From NCBI GenBank assembly GCA_018678395.1, contig JAHHMJ010000093.1, positions 1 through 7,742 of the forward strand: a stretch of DNA of 7,742 bases. Direction: 5' to 3'. Below the pieces are notes generated by a model, which did no database searches, was not told the DNA's origin, and saw only the letters and a program-made list of their open reading frames with translations. Positions 6,921 through 7,742 of this stretch are shown in pieces (within the stretch, counting starts at the first letter, position 1; every line of letters starts with the position of its first letter). A program made the translations under genes and the position numbers. The stretch comes from Gemmatimonadota bacterium. GTDB lineage: Bacteria > Gemmatimonadota > Gemmatimonadetes > Longimicrobiales > Gaopeijiaceae.

Positions 6921-7742
6921 GTGAACCCGACTTCTCTACGTGGAACCTGCTACCCGTCCCGCCGACGGGGGTTCAGCCGATATACGCCGCAATTGGCCGG
7001 CGCTTTCCTGATGGTCGCTGCCCTCGGCGGTTGCGGCGACGGCGGGTCGGACCCTCTGGGCGATGTGGATCGAACCGACGACCCGAACGTCCTGCACGGC
7101 GAGCTCGGCGAGCCCGTGCCTGGATTGTCCGCCGAGGAGCGGGCGGCGTTCGACGCGGGGGCGCGGCTCTTCGAGAAGCAGTTCACGCCCGAAGAGGGAC
7201 TCGGGCCACGCTTCAACGAGAACAGCTGCGACGCGTGCCACACGTTCCCGGTGGATGGGGGCTCGGGTGAGACGAACGTGAGCCGGGTTTCGAATACGAC
7301 CGAGGCTGGACGCTGCGACATCCTCGAGGCGCAGAGCGGGCCGAATCTGAGAATCCAGGTCACACCGCTGCTCGCGGCGGCGGGTGGTGAGCCCGTGCGC
7401 GATTTCTCGATCGGCAGTCACACGGGCGTGTTCACGATCCCGTTCGTGTTCGGTCTGGGGCTCGTCGACGCGATTCCGCTGGCGACCTTGCAGGCCCTCG
7501 AGGATCCGGACGATCGAGACGGCGACGGCGTCTCCGGCCGATTGGGACGAGACGGGCAGGGCCGGCCTTCGCGCTTCGGTCGCAAGGGCGACGTGGCGAG
7601 CCTCGCCGACTTCATCGACAGCGCCTTCCGCCTGGAGATGGGCATCACGACGCCTTCGACTCCGGACGAGCGCTTCGCGGGCGAGGCGCCGGGGGTGCCG
7701 GAAGGCGTGGATCCCGCCGCCGACCCCGAGATCGACGCGGAG
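6921..7742 (+). CDS. Di-heme oxidoreductase (DUF1111 type), lipoprotein-anchored, cut by right edge
   Basis: Open to the right edge: 274 residues from GTG 6921, or 280 from ATG 6903. Neither start has a Shine-Dalgarno; GTG is chosen only because it does not overlap the divergent gene. The N-terminus carries RRRGFSR, a hydrophobic stretch AGAFLMVAALGG and C38 in a lipobox-like LGGC, so it is probably a membrane-anchored lipoprotein facing out of the cytoplasm. Residues about 78-107 read ARLFEKQFTPEEGLGPRFN then SCDACH, a c-type heme site with C103, C106 and H107. Later come DDRDGDGVSGR (197-207), RFGRKGDVASLADF (218-231) and LEMGITTP (238-245). This order matches the DUF1111 di-heme oxidoreductase/peroxidase family, distantly related to MauG, usually about 450-500 residues. 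The second heme site and C-terminal domain must lie beyond the window. It probably moves electrons in the periplasm; its substrate is unknown. Confidence 0.88.
   Translation, partial: MNPTSLRGTCYPSRRRGFSRYTPQLAGAFLMVAALGGCGDGGSDPLGDVDRTDDPNVLHGELGEPVPGLSAEERAAFDAGARLFEKQFTPEEGLGPRFNENSCDACHTFPVDGGSGETNVSRVSNTTEAGRCDILEAQSGPNLRIQVTPLLAAAGGEPVRDFSIGSHTGVFTIPFVFGLGLVDAIPLATLQALEDPDDRDGDGVSGRLGRDGQGRPSRFGRKGDVASLADFIDSAFRLEMGITTPSTPDERFAGEAPGVPEGVDPAADPEIDAE

Overview
The window is GC-rich (about two thirds G+C by eye). It holds five protein genes, two of them cut by the window edges, and no RNA genes, CRISPR or insertion sequences that I can see. The gene families suggest a member of Gemmatimonadota or a similar GC-rich environmental phylum. 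They are an exported TolB/PD40-propeller amidohydrolase, a pair of carboxypeptidase-regulatory-domain plus TonB-plug proteins with 'CxP..DG' type motifs, and a di-heme oxidoreductase (DUF1111 type). The taxonomic call is an inference from recalled family distribution, not a search.

Layout: (1) 1-3047, minus strand: a large exported amidohydrolase whose N-terminal two thirds is a WD40/TolB-like propeller region. Its C-terminus runs off the left edge. (2) 3048-3187: divergent promoter region. (3) 3188-5119, plus strand: a secreted protein with carboxypeptidase-regulatory domain, a middle domain, a second regulatory domain and a TonB-plug-like domain, with no beta-barrel. (4) 5177-6424, plus strand: a second such protein (regulatory domain, plug), ending in a glycine-rich hydrophobic tail instead of a receptor barrel. 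(5) 6425-6473: short convergent gap with a possible hairpin. (6) 6474-6908, minus strand: small lipoprotein of unknown function. (7) about 6921-7742, plus strand: lipoprotein-type di-heme oxidoreductase, cut by the right edge. The starts of (6) and (7) are almost back to back.

Every gene carries an export signal, so the whole window is a cell-envelope neighbourhood. Genes (3) and (4) look like paralogues that may form a transcription unit. The amidohydrolase is divergent from them, and the lipoprotein/oxidoreductase pair is a separate divergent unit. I see no direct evidence that the five genes form one pathway. The most unusual points are the barrel-less plug proteins, the altered metal-ligand set of the amidohydrolase, and the overlapping start region of the last two genes.
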